Shown here: positions 9,180 to 19,199 of the stretch, one piece after another
How the letters are laid out: each line of letters begins with the position of its first letter
Position numbering within the stretch: position 1 is the stretch's first letter
NCBI GenBank assembly: GCA_037179335.1
Contig: JAKZHN010000073.1
Coordinates: 1-40,554, forward strand
DNA length: 40,554 nt
Direction: 5' to 3'
Origin: Cyclaneusma minus
Taxonomy: Eukaryota > Ascomycota > Leotiomycetes > Marthamycetales > Marthamycetaceae
Translations under genes and position numbers: made by a program
Notes under the pieces: generated by a model
The model's input: the letters and a program-made list of their open reading frames with translations, nothing else
Databases searched by the model: none
What the model was told of the DNA's origin: nothing

Positions 9180-10601
9180 CAATTGGGAATGATGGTTATA
9201 GCTGTAGGTTTATCTTCATATAATGTAGCTTTATTCCACTTAGTTAATCATGCTTTTTATAAAGCATTATTATTTTTAGGTGCTGGTTCAGTTATCCATG
9301 CGGTTGCTGATAATCAAGATTTTAGAAAATATGGAGGATTAAGAGCATTTTTACCTTTAACTTATTCTGTTATGCTTATAGCCAGTCTTAGTTTAGTGGC
9401 CTTTCCTTTTATGACAGGATTTTATAGTAAAGATTTTATATTAGAATCTGCTTACGGGCAGTTTTATTTCAGCAGTACTGTGGTTTATTTTATAGCTACA
9501 ATTGGTGCTATATTTACTACATTGTATTCTGTTAAAGTTTTATATTTAACTTTTTTGACTAATCCTAATGGGCCAGTTATAAATTATAAACATGCTCATG
9601 AAGGTGATATTTTTATGAATTTACCTTTAATCATATTAGCTATTTTCTCCATATTCTTTGGTTATATTACTAAAGATATTTTCATTGGTTTAGGCTCAGT
9701 GTTTTTTGGGGATAACAGTATTTTTATCCATCCTTTACATGAAATTATCTTAGATACTGAATTTGCTGTACCTACTTTATTTAAATTGTTACCTTTTGTA
9801 TTTACTATATTATTTAGTGCATTAGCTATAATTTTATCTGAGTTTTTTTCTAAGATATTAATTAATTTTAAATTTTCTAGGTTAGGCTATAGTATCTTTA
9901 GTTTTTTTAATCAACGGTTCTTAATTGAACTTTTTTATAATAAATATGTTACAGGTCTCGTACTAAAATTAGGTAATCATACTACAAAGATTATTGATAG
10001 AGGAAGTGTAGAATTGTTAGGACCTTACGGATTAGAAAAAGCCTTAATAACTTTAAGTAAAGGTATAACTAGTCTAGATACAGGTGTTGTTACAAATTAT
10101 GCTCTCTATATATTAATAGGTTTCATTTCTTATTTATTTATACCTTATTTTGCTGCAGACAATAGTTTACTTTTATTAATCTTAGTAGGGCTATTAGGTT
10201 TAATAAATGTAAGCAATCGTCCACCTAAACCTCACGCTTTTGTGAGCTTACCTTTAAAAAATGATGTCTTTGAACTCCTGAGGGAGATTGATACATTATT
10301 ACCGCAATTGGCGGAATTTATCGGTAGATTTAATTCTGAAGTTATAGCAAATAAGGTAAATGTTATAACAGAAGGAGATGGTAACATGAGTATAGATGTA
10401 CCTAACCAGGTACCTCATAATGAGGCCATTATGATTAGCAAAAAAATAGGTGTCATTGATGCTTTAATACATCGCCATGATGCTAAAATAAGCGAATTGT
10501 TTGACCAGGCTTTATCTATAAAGTGCGATAGCCAATCAAAGTCTAAGGTGCTGGCTCAATTGGCTGAATTTAAACAATTAAAAGCTTCTTATAAGCATTA
10601 A
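9180..10601 (+). CDS. nad5: NADH dehydrogenase subunit 5, exon 2 with long C-terminal extension
   Basis: Codes 473 residues (total nad5 781, longer than the ~650-720 usual in this group). Conserved parts are GMMVIAVGLSSYNVALFHLV, NHAFYKALLFLGAGSVIHA and FPFMTGFYSKDFILE, with the helix VTNYALYILIGFISYLF near 10090-10140. The family normally ends near LLLLILVGLLGLI (about 10200). Here the frame runs on for ~130 mostly hydrophilic residues (SNRPPKPHAFVSLPLKNDVF, then LLREIDTLLPQLAEF, then HRHDAKISELFDQAL) to TAA 10599. The tail has no membrane helix and could be a fused accessory ORF. Exon junction reasoning is given under exon 1. Confidence 0.94.
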   Translation, partial: QLGMMVIAVGLSSYNVALFHLVNHAFYKALLFLGAGSVIHAVADNQDFRKYGGLRAFLPLTYSVMLIASLSLVAFPFMTGFYSKDFILESAYGQFYFSSTVVYFIATIGAIFTTLYSVKVLYLTFLTNPNGPVINYKHAHEGDIFMNLPLIILAIFSIFFGYITKDIFIGLGSVFFGDNSIFIHPLHEIILDTEFAVPTLFKLLPFVFTILFSALAIILSEFFSKILINFKFSRLGYSIFSFFNQRFLIELFYNKYVTGLVLKLGNHTTKIIDRGSVELLGPYGLEKALITLSKGITSLDTGVVTNYALYILIGFISYLFIPYFAADNSLLLLILVGLLGLINVSNRPPKPHAFVSLPLKNDVFELLREIDTLLPQLAEFIGRFNSEVIANKVNVITEGDGNMSIDVPNQVPHNEAIMISKKIGVIDALIHRHDAKISELFDQALSIKCDSQSKSKVLAQLAEFKQLKASYKH

Positions 10602-10808
10602 AATTTATAATTTACTGCATGCCCCAAAATATAAATTTTAACTTATAGTAATCTCTTGCCTGCAACAGTTATAATAAAATATTTTTAAGTAATCTCTTGC
10701 CTGCAACAATTATAATAAAATATTTTTAAGTTACTTTTACTTGCCGGCAAGTTAGGCAGATAAAACCACAAAAATATTAATAATTAATCATATATTATTA
10801 ATATTTTA
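10602..10808. repeat. AT-rich spacer with a 41-bp tandem repeat
   Basis: Unit TAATCTCTTGCCTGCAACAR followed by TTATAATAAAATATTTTTAAG occurs twice, at 10649-10689 and 10690-10730. The CTTGCCTGCAACA word also occurs in the nad5 intron ORF near 8147. No gene seen. Confidence 0.75.
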
Positions 10809-10878
10809 TTCTTATTAGCTTAAAGGTAGAGCTAGAGCTCCATATATCTAGATCCAAGTTCGAATCTTGGATAAGAAT
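10809..10878 (+). tRNA. trnR(UCU)-like tRNA with an unclear anticodon arm (possible pseudogene)
   Basis: Acceptor TTCTTAT/ATAAGAA is perfect, the D arm (GCTT..GAGC) is good, and T arm CCAAG-TTCGAAT-CTTGG nearly matches the real trnR(UCU) at 1135. The anticodon region TAGAGCTCCATATATCTA does not fold into a standard 5-bp stem and 7-base loop. If the loop is CTCCATA the anticodon would read CCA; other foldings give UCC. Either a decayed duplicate or a remoulded tRNA. Confidence 0.5.
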
Positions 10879-11170
10879 TAATTTTAATAATAAATTTAGC
10901 CTCCTCCTGGTTGTTTGCATGCATGCCTGCTTTCTTGCTTGCTTGCTTGCCGGAATATATAATTCCAGCTTTGCTTCGCTAGCAAGGCCGGCTCTTTTTC
11001 TTGCCAGCAAGAAAAAAAGGGGGCTGCCTTAAAAAGAAAAAGGCAAGGCCTGCCCTTGCCGGCTAGAAGTAAGTCTTTTTTTTTGGGCGAAGCATCCAAG
11101 GCCTGCCTTAAAAAGAAAAAGGCAATCAAGGGCATTCCTTACCAGCAGGCAGGTTGGGCATTCAAGGGCT
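10879..11170. repeat. GC-element spacer before atp8
   Basis: Palindromic GC modules and a short CTTGCTTGCTTGC run (about 10931-10950). No gene seen. Confidence 0.65.
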
Positions 11171-11375
11171 TACCCTTACTTCTAGCCGGCCTTACTTTGT
11201 TAGGCAGGTTAGGGGCAAGTTCTTACTTCTAGCTGAGCAATGCAAGCTGAGCTCAGCAGCCACAGTATTCATTTGAACCTTTAAATAATTTGTTTGTCTT
11301 TGCTCAATATCCGCTTCTGCCTTTAATAAGAAATAGGCTCTTCTTTTCCCAGTAAGGCTGCCTTAAAAAGAAAAA
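11171..11375. repeat. 205-bp direct repeat, left copy flanking atp8
   Basis: Base-identical to 11636-11840 (offset 465). It includes a non-GC-element core (CACAGTATTCATTTGAACCT and onward) bordered by GC modules. The two copies bracket atp8 with almost no other sequence. Confidence 0.9.
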
Positions 11376-11488
11376 AAGGCCTTTGCTAGCCGGCTGAGCT
11401 GAGGTCAGCTGGCAAAGAAGATCAGATCAGCAAGCAAAAGTACAAAATGATCTTTAATAGATACAACTAAATATCAACTAAACTATAT

Positions 11489-11635
11489 ATGCCACAAATG
11501 GTACCTTTTTATTTTATAAACCAAGTAACTTTCGCTTTTGTTTTACTTGCTGCTATGATTTATATGTCTTCAAAATATATATTACCTAGATTTGTTCGTT
11601 TATTTATTAGTCGTCTATTTATAAGTAAATTATAA
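11489..11635 (+). CDS. atp8: ATP synthase subunit 8
   Basis: Membrane stalk subunit of the F0 part of ATP synthase. 48 residues, the normal fungal length: MPQMVPFYFINQVTFAFVLL, one membrane helix, then a basic C-terminus (SRLFISKL) with TAA at 11633. Precedes atp6 as usual, but the spacer between them has grown to 1.1 kb of repeats, including the right copy of a 205-bp repeat that begins at the base after the stop. Confidence 0.96.
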   Translation: MPQMVPFYFINQVTFAFVLLAAMIYMSSKYILPRFVRLFISRLFISKL

Positions 11636-11840
11636 TACCCTTACTTCTAGCCGGCCTTACTTTGTTAGGCAGGTTAGGGGCAAGTTCTTACTTCTAGCTG
11701 AGCAATGCAAGCTGAGCTCAGCAGCCACAGTATTCATTTGAACCTTTAAATAATTTGTTTGTCTTTGCTCAATATCCGCTTCTGCCTTTAATAAGAAATA
11801 GGCTCTTCTTTTCCCAGTAAGGCTGCCTTAAAAAGAAAAA
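11636..11840. repeat. 205-bp direct repeat, right copy flanking atp8
   Basis: Exact copy of 11171-11375. Recombination between the two would delete or loop out a 465-bp circle containing atp8 (inference). Confidence 0.9.
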
Positions 11841-12760
11841 GGCTTACGGGGGAACAAGAAAAAAAAGCCCTGGGCCAGCAAGCTCTTTTTTTTTTTCTAG
11901 CCTGCCTGCTGGCAAGGCGCAGCATGGCCTGCCTAACCTTATTTCTAGCCGGCAAGGGCTTGACCAAAAAAGAAGGCTAGAAGCACGGCCGGCCATGCTG
12001 CGCCTTGCCAGCAGGCAGGCTAGAAAAAAAAAAAGAGCTTGCGCCCCCCCAACCTGCCTGCTTTTTTTTTTAAATCAAGGCCGGCTCTTCTTTCCCAAAA
12101 AAAAAAAGAGGCCGGCTCTTCTTTCCCAAAAAAAAAAAGAGGCCGGCTCTTCTTTCCCAAAAAAAAAAAATAGGCCTGCCCTTTAATAAGAAATAGGCTC
12201 TTCCACTTACTTTGTTGGGCAGCCCCTTTTTTTAAATCAAGGCCGGCTTTGGATGCTTCGCCCAAAAAAAAGACTTACTTCTAGCCGGCAAGGGCAGGCG
12301 ACTGCCTGCTGGTAAGCCCTTACTTGCCGGCAAGTTAGGCAGTCCCAAAAAAAAAAAAGAGGCCGGCTTTGCTTCGCGAGAAGTAAGCCCTTACTTGCCG
12401 GCAAGTTAGGCAGTCCCTTTTTTTTTTAATCAAGGCCGGCTCTTAAAAAAAAAAAGAGCTTGCTAAAAAGAAAACCCGTAAGGGCAAGAGGGCCTTATTT
12501 TATTGGGAAGAGCCTTATTGGGACTGCCTAACTTGCCGGCAAGTAAGGGCTTACCAGCAGGCAGTCGCCTGCCCTTGCCGGCTAGAAGTAAGTCTTTTTT
12601 TTGGGCGAAGCATCCAAAGCCGGCTCTTTTTTTTTGGGCGAAGCATTCAAGGGCTTACTTCTAGCCGGCAAGGGCCGGCTCTTTTTTTTAAATCAAAAAG
12701 TTAGCCCAAAAAGAAGTTTTTAGATTATTTTAATAATAAAATTAATTATCTAAATTTATA
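11841..12760. repeat. atp8-atp6 spacer of GC elements
   Basis: Almost entirely palindromic modules. Near 12085-12165 a ~40-bp unit (GGCCGGCTCTTCTTTCCCAA plus an A run) occurs three times in tandem; the same unit is found at 20050-20100 and 34920-35005. The last ~60 bp before atp6 are AT-rich leader. No gene seen. Confidence 0.75.
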
Positions 12761-13537
12761 GTGACAAATTATTTTACTCATATAAATAGTCCCTTAGATC
12801 AATTTGAAATAAGGAATCTTTTAGGTATAGATGCTCCTATTTTAGGTAATTTACATATATCTATAACAAACCTAGGATTATATTTAACTATAGGTGCTTT
12901 CCTTATACTTAATTTGAGCTTTATCTCTACTAACTATAATAAATTAGTTAGTAATAACTGATCTATTAGTCAAGAATCTATTTATGCTACTGTTCATAGT
13001 ATAGTAACAAATCAAATTAATCCTGTAAAAGGGCAAATCTACTTTCCTTTTATTTATACTTTATTTATATTTATTTTAATTAATAATTTAATAGGTATGG
13101 TTCCTTACAGCTTCGCTTCAACAAGCCATTTTATATTAACATTTGCTCTTAGTTTTACTGTAGTTTTAGGTGCAACAATAATCGGTTTTCAAAAACATGG
13201 ATTAGAGTTTTTCTCATTATTAGTGCCAGCTGGTTGTCCTTTAGGGTTATTACCTTTATTAGTTTTGATTGAGTTTATTTCGTATTTGGCTAGAAACGTT
13301 TCATTAGGACTACGGTTAGCTGCTAACATATTAAGTGGTCATATGTTATTAAACATTTTAGCTGGTTTCACTTATAATATTATGACTTCTGGGTTTATCT
13401 TTTTCTTCTTAGGTTTAATCCCTTTAGCATTTATTATAGCTTTTTCCGGTTTAGAGTTAGGTATTGCCTTTATACAAGCTCAAGTTTTTGTAGTTTTAAG
13501 CAGTAGTTATATTAAGGATGGTTTAGATTTACACTAA
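12761..13537 (+). CDS. atp6: ATP synthase subunit 6 (GTG start)
   Basis: Proton-channel subunit a of ATP synthase, 258 residues. Reads TNYFTHINSPLDQFEIRNLL, typical of the mature fungal N-terminus. It has the channel helix with the essential arginine (SLGLRLAANILSGHMLLNIL) and ends FIQAQVFVVLSSSYIKDGLD. The start codon is GTG in the context ATAGTGACAAATTA, the same context as cox3. An in-frame ATA lies just before it, and no ATG is available. TGA is Trp at 12959. The copy-like leader of the next ORF (13781) has ATG at the same place, suggesting the ancestral start was ATG. Confidence 0.95.
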
Positions 13538-13780
13538 AAAAAATTTTAACAATTTATCCTTTATTATTAATACAATGCTAATATACTAGGATAGTATAAA
13601 CTATAGACTTCTAATATAGAAGATCCTAGTGACTCGAACTAGGATCTTCTATTTATCAATTATATACTGTATAGTATGAATATAATTATAGACCGCCCTT
13701 GCCGGCTAAAAGTCAGACTTTTAGCCGGCAAGGGCGGTCTATAATTATTAAAAAAATAAAATTAATTCTCTAAATTTATA
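13538..13780. promoter_or_regulatory. atp6 3' region with two strong hairpins and a copied atp6 leader
   Basis: Perfect hairpin at about 13618-13652 (TAGAAGATCCTAG arms around TGACTCGAA), a possible RNA end or processing structure. A second perfect hairpin at about 13690-13744 has arms TAGACCGCCCTTGCCGGCTA and complement. The sequence GTATAGTATGAATATAATTA before it recurs near trnV. From 13742 the leader resembles that of atp6 (AATAAAATTAATT.TCTAAA). Confidence 0.6.
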
Positions 13781-13987
13781 ATGACAAACTCTTTTACTCA
13801 TCTATTTAAAAGTATATCTCTTTTTCTTACCCAAAGCTTCAAATGATCACTAAGTGGTTTATTATTAGTATTAGCTTTTTGAATAGGAGTAAGATTTCCT
13901 TTATGGTTTCATACAGCAGGTTTCTTCAGTGCTATGCAGTTAAACTACATACTTGTGTGTAGTTTAATAGCTCCATCTATAGATTAA
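13781..13987 (+). CDS. chimeric ORF B, first part, starting with atp6 leader and first codons
   Basis: ATG 13781 to TAA 13985, 68 residues. The ~40 bp upstream and the first seven codons (MTNSFTH versus TNYFTH in atp6) copy the atp6 start. The rest is unrelated to atp6: hydrophobic, with LSGLLLVLAFWIGVRF and LNYILVCSLIAPSID, so one or two membrane helices. It uses both TGA and TGG for Trp. The next ORF continues in the same frame directly after this stop, so TAA may be a nonsense mutation in a longer gene. Function unknown. Confidence 0.5.
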
Positions 13988-14216
13988 TTTAACAAAACAA
14001 TTAATACTAATGAAAGTTACAGTTTACGTAGATTTATTTTTATGTATGCTATAACCGTAGTATTTGTTTATTCGATGTCTACAGCTATGGCCTTTTTAAT
14101 TCCAGTATTATTTCATATATGTGAAATATTAAATCCATTTGGAGTTGTTATGTATTGTGATGAAGGATCTAGTGCTAGAAGTCGTTCGAGCTCTCCGGCT
14201 GCGGCTCCGGCTGCGA

Positions 14217-14250
<34 letters not shown>

Positions 14251-14697
14251 TCCGGTTCCGGCTCCGGCTCCTCCGGTTCCGGCTCCGGTTCCTCCGGTTC
14301 CGGCTCCGGCTCCGGCTCCGGAGCTCCGCCTCCGCCTCCGCCTCCGGCTATGCCTTCAGTACTTGGTGCTTGAACACCAAGGCCAACAGATTATCGCACC
14401 ATACCAGGTGCCGATAATTTGTTAGCTGTGGGGTTTAATCCGTATGGTTCTAATCGCCTAGCGGGTAGACTAGCTGCTGACCATTTAGCGTATTTAAGAG
14501 CTAATAAAAAAACTCCTAGTTCAGTTAACTGTGGGGAAAATTTTATGTTTTTTTTATCTGGTTGATCCTTTGCAAGGAATCATCCGGATTTTTTGGATAA
14601 AGTATTCTATTTTCATCGAAAGGAAAGCTCTAAATTTAAGTTTTGGAATATGGCTAATCGGGCAAGAGATAGAAATGACTTAGGTAATCTACCGTAA
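13988..14697 (+). pseudogene. chimeric ORF B, second part: membrane helix, Ala/Pro repeat, charged tail, frameshifted
   Basis: Open in the frame of the first part after its TAA, with ATG at 14042. A strong helix (MYAITVVFVYSMSTAMAFLI and onward) is followed by a CCGGCT hexanucleotide tract (about 14205-14345) read as Ala-Pro repeats, and this frame stops at 14423. From about 14326 another frame continues to TAA 14695 and looks like real protein: MPSVLGAWTPRPTDYRTIPG, LAGRLAADHLAYLRANKK, FMFFLSGWSFARNHPDFLDK and a basic end. The two join only by a one-base shift within the repeat, a typical slippage site. No family recognised. Read as a broken or miscounted accessory gene. Confidence 0.5.
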
Positions 14698-16264
14698 TAC
14701 CTTAACGGTGTATTATTTAAACATAGTACCTTTTGTTTGTAGGCATATAAAATACTTTAACGGAATTTAATCTTAAAGCAATCTCTGCGCAGCAGCGTAG
14801 AAGCTACAAGCCAGGCTTTTGAGCGAGATTTGATGCAAAAATCGCGAGAGGTGAGTATTAAACTACACCTTTTACCGGAGCTGAATTAGAAGGTTTTACC
14901 TAAACAAATAAAGCTAGATTTAGATTGGCATTATAAACTGCTGCCCACGAGACTGCCCTTACGGGACTGCCAGCTGGAAGAGCCGGCCTTACTTTGTTAG
15001 GCAGGCCCTGCCTTTTTCTTTTTAAGGCAGGCTAGAAAAAAGAGCCGGCTCTTCTTTTCCCAAAGTAAGGCCTGCCTCAACTTGGCTAACCTGCCTCAAC
15101 TTGCCGGCAAGTAAGGGTAAGGCTTCGCATCAAAAAGAAAGCCCGCTTTTATTTTACTTGCTGGCAAGGCAAGCAGGCTATAAATTTTATAAGTAGCCCC
15201 AGGGCGGTCTATAATATTATTCATACTATACAGTATATATGACTTAATTTGAACGCTACGTACATAAATAGTCTAGCAGGTATATCTTCACCTGTACTAG
15301 CTATCTATGCAAATGCAGTATTTTAGCTTGTATAGTATTTCTAATTTTTAGTATTTCTAATTTTTAGTGATATAAGTAATACAATTTTTAAATTTAGATT
15401 TAATAGTAGGAAAATCCGAAGTCTACTAATATATATGCATATTGAAAAGAATGCTAGGGTAAAAATATTTGGTATTATACAGTAAATTATGGTCATTATC
15501 TTATTTATCTATATAATTATATATCTCTTGCTTGCCGGCCTTACTTTCTTGCTTCGCTCTTCCAGCAGGCAGTCCCGTAAGAGCCGGCCTTACTTTGTTG
15601 GAAAATAAAAATAAGAAATAATTTTTATATAGTAGTATAATGATTACGAAGTTCAACCCCATATTAGGCCTTATATTAGAATAATAATTAACACAAAAAC
15701 CGGGTTAGTTATATCCTAAAAAAAAAGTAATATCTGCATGCTGATCTGATGGCTGCCTTTTTATTTTCCTTGCCGACTAACCTGCCCAACCTTGAATGCC
15801 CTTACTTGCCGGCTATTGCCTAACCCTTTTTTCTTTTTAAGCCAGGTCTTACCAGCAGGCAGTCGCCTGCCTGCTCTTTTTCTTGCCAGCAAGAAAAAAA
15901 GGGGGCTGCCTTAAAAAGAAAAAGGCATCCCTTACTTCTCGCGAAGCAAGGCCGGCTCTTTTTTTTTAAATCAAGGGCATTCAAAGCCGGCTTACTTCTA
16001 GCCGGCAAAGGCTGGCATTCCTTGAATGCCCTTACTTGCCGGCAAGTTGAGGCAGGCCCTGGATGCTTCGCCCAAAAAAAAGACTTACTTCTAGCCGGCA
16101 AGGGCAGGCCTTGCCTTTTTCTTTTTAAGGCAGCCCCCTTTTTTTCTTGCTGGCAAGAAAAAGAGCAGGCCTTTTTTTTTTTTGGCCGGCAAGAAGGGCT
16201 TACTTCTAGCCGGCAAGGGCCGGCTATAATTAGGCTGCTGTCTGACTGCCTGCAGAAGAGTAAA
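14698..16264. repeat. spacer between ORF B and the rns leader
   Basis: GC modules at 14940-15180, 15530-15600 and 15750-16250. Segment 14930-15240 has ends that are inverted copies of 23873-24415. AT-rich DNA at 15240-15530 holds a 34-codon open stretch ending at 15326 (NSLAGISSPVLAIYANAVF) that I cannot identify. No other gene seen. Confidence 0.6.
14751..14861 (+). pseudogene. short coding remnant, basic and aromatic
   Basis: 36 open codons without ATG, ending at TAA 14859: NTLTEFNLKAISAQQRRSYK, then PGFWARFDAKIARGEY. The composition resembles the charged tails of the neighbouring accessory ORFs. Possibly a detached fragment of one. Confidence 0.25.
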
Positions 16265-16481
16265 GGTATATATATATAAATATATGTTAGATATTAATTA
16301 CAAAAAATTTTACTAAGTAATATTTAATAGTAATGGTATATATAAATATATGTTATATAGTAATTACAAAAAATTTTACTAAGTAATATTTAATAGTAAT
16401 GGTATATATAAATATATGTTATATAGTAATTACAAAAAATTTTACTAAGTAATATTTAATAGTAATGGTATATATAAATAT
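16265..16481. repeat. 66-bp tandem repeat upstream of rns
   Basis: Unit GGTATATATAAATATATGTT continuing to AATATTTAATAGTAAT. One 70-bp variant at 16265-16334, exact copies at 16335-16400 and 16401-16466, then a partial copy. The AATATTTAATAGTAATG end of the unit also occurs before rnl at about 30615. Confidence 0.9.
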
Positions 16482-16599
16482 ATATATATATTTATATATA
16501 CCAGTTTTTGTGCTGCGCCATATTAAGATCCATTGCCGGCTAGTACTTTTATATTATTTATTAGCTTTAGAAGAGTTTGCCTTCCCTTCTGTGCGTTTG

Positions 16600-16783
16600 T
16601 ATTTGGTAATAATGGAAGATATGATCCTTATCTAATTTTGATATGTATTTGGTAATAATGGAAATAATGACCCTTATCTAATTTTTCTCTATATTTGGTA
16701 ATAATGGAAGAGATGATCCTTATCTAATTTTTAGATGTATTTGGTAATAATGGAAATAATGATCCCTTTTTAATGTTATTCTC
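16600..16783. repeat. 46-bp tandem repeat directly before rns
   Basis: Four imperfect units, each starting TATTTGGTAATAATGGAA, at 16600, 16646, 16692 and 16738. They lie less than 80 bp from the rns start. Confidence 0.9.
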
Positions 16784-16854
16784 TGCTGATATAAATAAAA
16801 GGACAGTTGAGCAAAAAATAGAAATAATACAATATTATTTCTTCTTTTTTATGT

Positions 16855-18500
16855 AGAGTTTGATGGTGGCTCTGAATGAACGCTGTCCAAATGCTTGACA
16901 CATGCTAATCGAACGTTTAATTTACACTGAGAACAAATAATATTGTTCGTTAAAAACAACCTGAAAGAGGCTGCTTCTGCGAAGCGCACCCCCCCCACCA
17001 AGGGGAAGCTTCTGTGAAGCGCACGCCCTGAGGCTCTTTAAGCCTCAGCAGGGCGTGCCCCCTTAAAGATGTTTTTTGTATTGTTAATTAAAAGTGGTGT
17101 ACAGGTGAGTATAAGGGAGTTTGACCGACCTTAAAGAAAGGGATAAAATCCCTTATAATCACAAAAAGGAATTTGATTCCGCTTTAAGAGGACCATCAAC
17201 ATCCCCCGGATAGGTAGTAGTTAAGGTAACGGCTTAACTAGCTAGATACTTCCGTAGTTGAAATCGAGAGGTTGATCAACCACATTGGGTCTGAAAAAAC
17301 CCCAATACGTATAGTACAGCAGTGAGGAATATTGGTCAATGGCCTAACGGCTGAACCAGCAACTTGGAAGAAAGTATGGCTCCGGCTTATTATGTTTAAA
17401 CATAATTTCGACTATGTCGAATAAAGTTCTAGGTGAAAGTTTCTGATAATGACAGTATTTCATCTAAAAGTCTTGACCAAATTACGTGCCAGCAGTCGCG
17501 GTAATACGTAGAAGACTAGTGTTATTCATCTTTAATAGGTTTAAAGGGTACCTAGACGGCATGATCAGCCTAAAATAAGGTACGGTTAGAGCTAGAGTTC
17601 TATATGAGGAGGGGAGTATTGATGGAGTAGAGATGAAATTCTTTGATACCATACAGACTGGTAGAGGCGAAAGCAACCTTTTATCTAAGAACTGACGTTG
17701 AGGGACGAAGGCTTGGGTCACGAACAGGATTAGATACCCTAGTAGTCCTTGCAGACAATTATGAATGCCATAGATTAGATTTTTATTTGGTTTATAAATG
17801 AAAGTGTAAGCATTCCACCTCAAGAGTAATGTGGCAACGCAGGAACTGAAACCATTAGACCGTTTCTGAAACCAGTAGTGAAGTATGTTATTTAATTCGG
17901 TGGCCCTCGAAAAACCTTACCACAACTTGAATATTATCTAGTGACACCTAGATGACTAGGGATACCTAGATGATACAAGCGTTGCACGGCTGTCTTAAGT
18001 TAATGTCGTGAGACAGTGGTTCGCTCCACAAAATTAACGAAAACCCTTGTTTTATTTATAAATATTTTGAATAGAGCAGTTCGCTAGTAGATCGGTTACT
18101 GATAATAGGGACCAAGACAAGTCAACATGGCCTTAATGTTGTGGGCTATAGACGTGCTGCATCATCCTATACAAAGAGATGCAAAAATGCAAATTTAAGC
18201 TAATCTCAAAAAGTAGGATAAAATATGGATTGTAGTCTGTAATTCGACTGCATGAATAAGGAATTACTAGTAATCGTGAGTCAGTACATCACGGTGGATT
18301 TTATCTCAGATAGGTACTAACTACTCGTCAGGCGCTGAAAGAAGTATGTGCAATAAGTTTGGCGAACTATCGTTTTTTACTGTAGATAAATAAGGTCTAC
18401 ATACTACAATGGCAAGTCTTCGTATGCGTGACTTTGATTAGTGTTAAGTCGAAATACGGTTCGTGTAGTGGAAATTGCACGGGATTAATCAAAAATTAAA
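16855..18500 (+). rRNA. rns: mitochondrial small subunit ribosomal RNA
   Basis: Conserved blocks in order: AGAGTTTGATGGTGGCTCTG at the 5' end, the 530 loop GTGCCAGCAGTCGCGGTAAT at 17486, ATTAGATACCCTAGTAGTCC at about 17730, GGTGGCCCTCGAAAAACCTT at about 17900, TTAATGTCGTGAGACAGTGG at about 18000, and the 3' domain ending near the GATTAATC at 18483. Ends are estimated to within tens of bases. A GC-rich double hairpin (about 16970-17065, with GCGAAGCGCACC and GCAGGGCGTGCC) expands the 5' domain. No intron. The last ~410 bp are repeated twice more downstream, next to N bases. Confidence 0.93.
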
Positions 18501-18545
18501 ATGATAATTTATATATATGTATTGTATCTTTACAATATCTATATA

Positions 18546-18630
18546 AGGAAGGTCCCATTTGTTGGTATGATGGGTTGAGCTGTAAACTCAATGGCAAGGA
18601 GCTAGCGAAGGTTCGATTCCTTTTCTTCCT
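18546..18630 (+). tRNA. trnY(gua): tRNA-Tyr(GUA), copy 1
   Basis: Class II tRNA. Acceptor AGGAAGG/TCTTCCT, anticodon arm TTGAG-CTGTAAA-CTCAA, long variable arm, T loop TTCGATT. Directly follows rns, as usual in Pezizomycotina. Two identical copies follow at 19101 and 19661. Confidence 0.93.
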
Positions 18631-18644
18631 AGAAAAAAAAAAAN

Positions 18645-19198
18645 GATCGGTTACTGATAATAGGGACCAAGACAAGTCAACATGGCCTTAATGTTGTGGG
18701 CTATAGACGTGCTGCATCATCCTATACAAAGAGATGCAAAAATGCAAATTTAAGCTAATCTCAAAAAGTAGGATAAAATATGGATTGTAGTCTGTAATTC
18801 GACTGCATGAATAAGGAATTACTAGTAATCGTGAGTCAGTACATCACGGTGGATTTTATCTCAGATAGGTACTAACTACTCGTCAGGCGCTGAAAGAAGT
18901 ATGTGCAATAAGTTTGGCGAACTATCGTTTTTTACTGTAGATAAATAAGGTCTACATACTACAATGGCAAGTCTTCGTATGCGTGACTTTGATTAGTGTT
19001 AAGTCGAAATACGGTTCGTGTAGTGGAAATTGCACGGGATTAATCAAAAATTAAAATGATAATTTATATATATGTATTGTATCTTTACAATATCTATATA
19101 AGGAAGGTCCCATTTGTTGGTATGATGGGTTGAGCTGTAAACTCAATGGCAAGGAGCTAGCGAAGGTTCGATTCCTTTTCTTCCTAGAAAAAAAAAAA
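18645..19198 (+). pseudogene. exact second copy of rns 3' end, with trnY (19101-19185)
   Basis: Bases 18090-18643 repeated at offset 555, starting immediately after an N at 18644 and ending at another N (19199). Identity and the N borders point to an assembly join, not a real tandem gene. The trnY inside is at 19101-19185. Confidence 0.85.
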
Positions 19199-19199
19199 N

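Noticed and set aside
13600..13655. Possible tRNA around ACTTCTAATAT
   Set aside because: Only a straight 13-bp hairpin forms; no acceptor or D arm.
14139..14417. 92-codon frame of Leu-Arg repeats
   Set aside because: Alternative frame of the CCGGCT tract in ORF B; no start context or non-repetitive part.
15246..15326. Small open frame NSLAGISSPVLAIYANAVF as an atp9 or cox fragment
   Set aside because: No convincing match to any core subunit; too short to call.
17482..17823. 113-codon open frame on the minus strand
   Set aside because: Lies entirely within conserved rns sequence.
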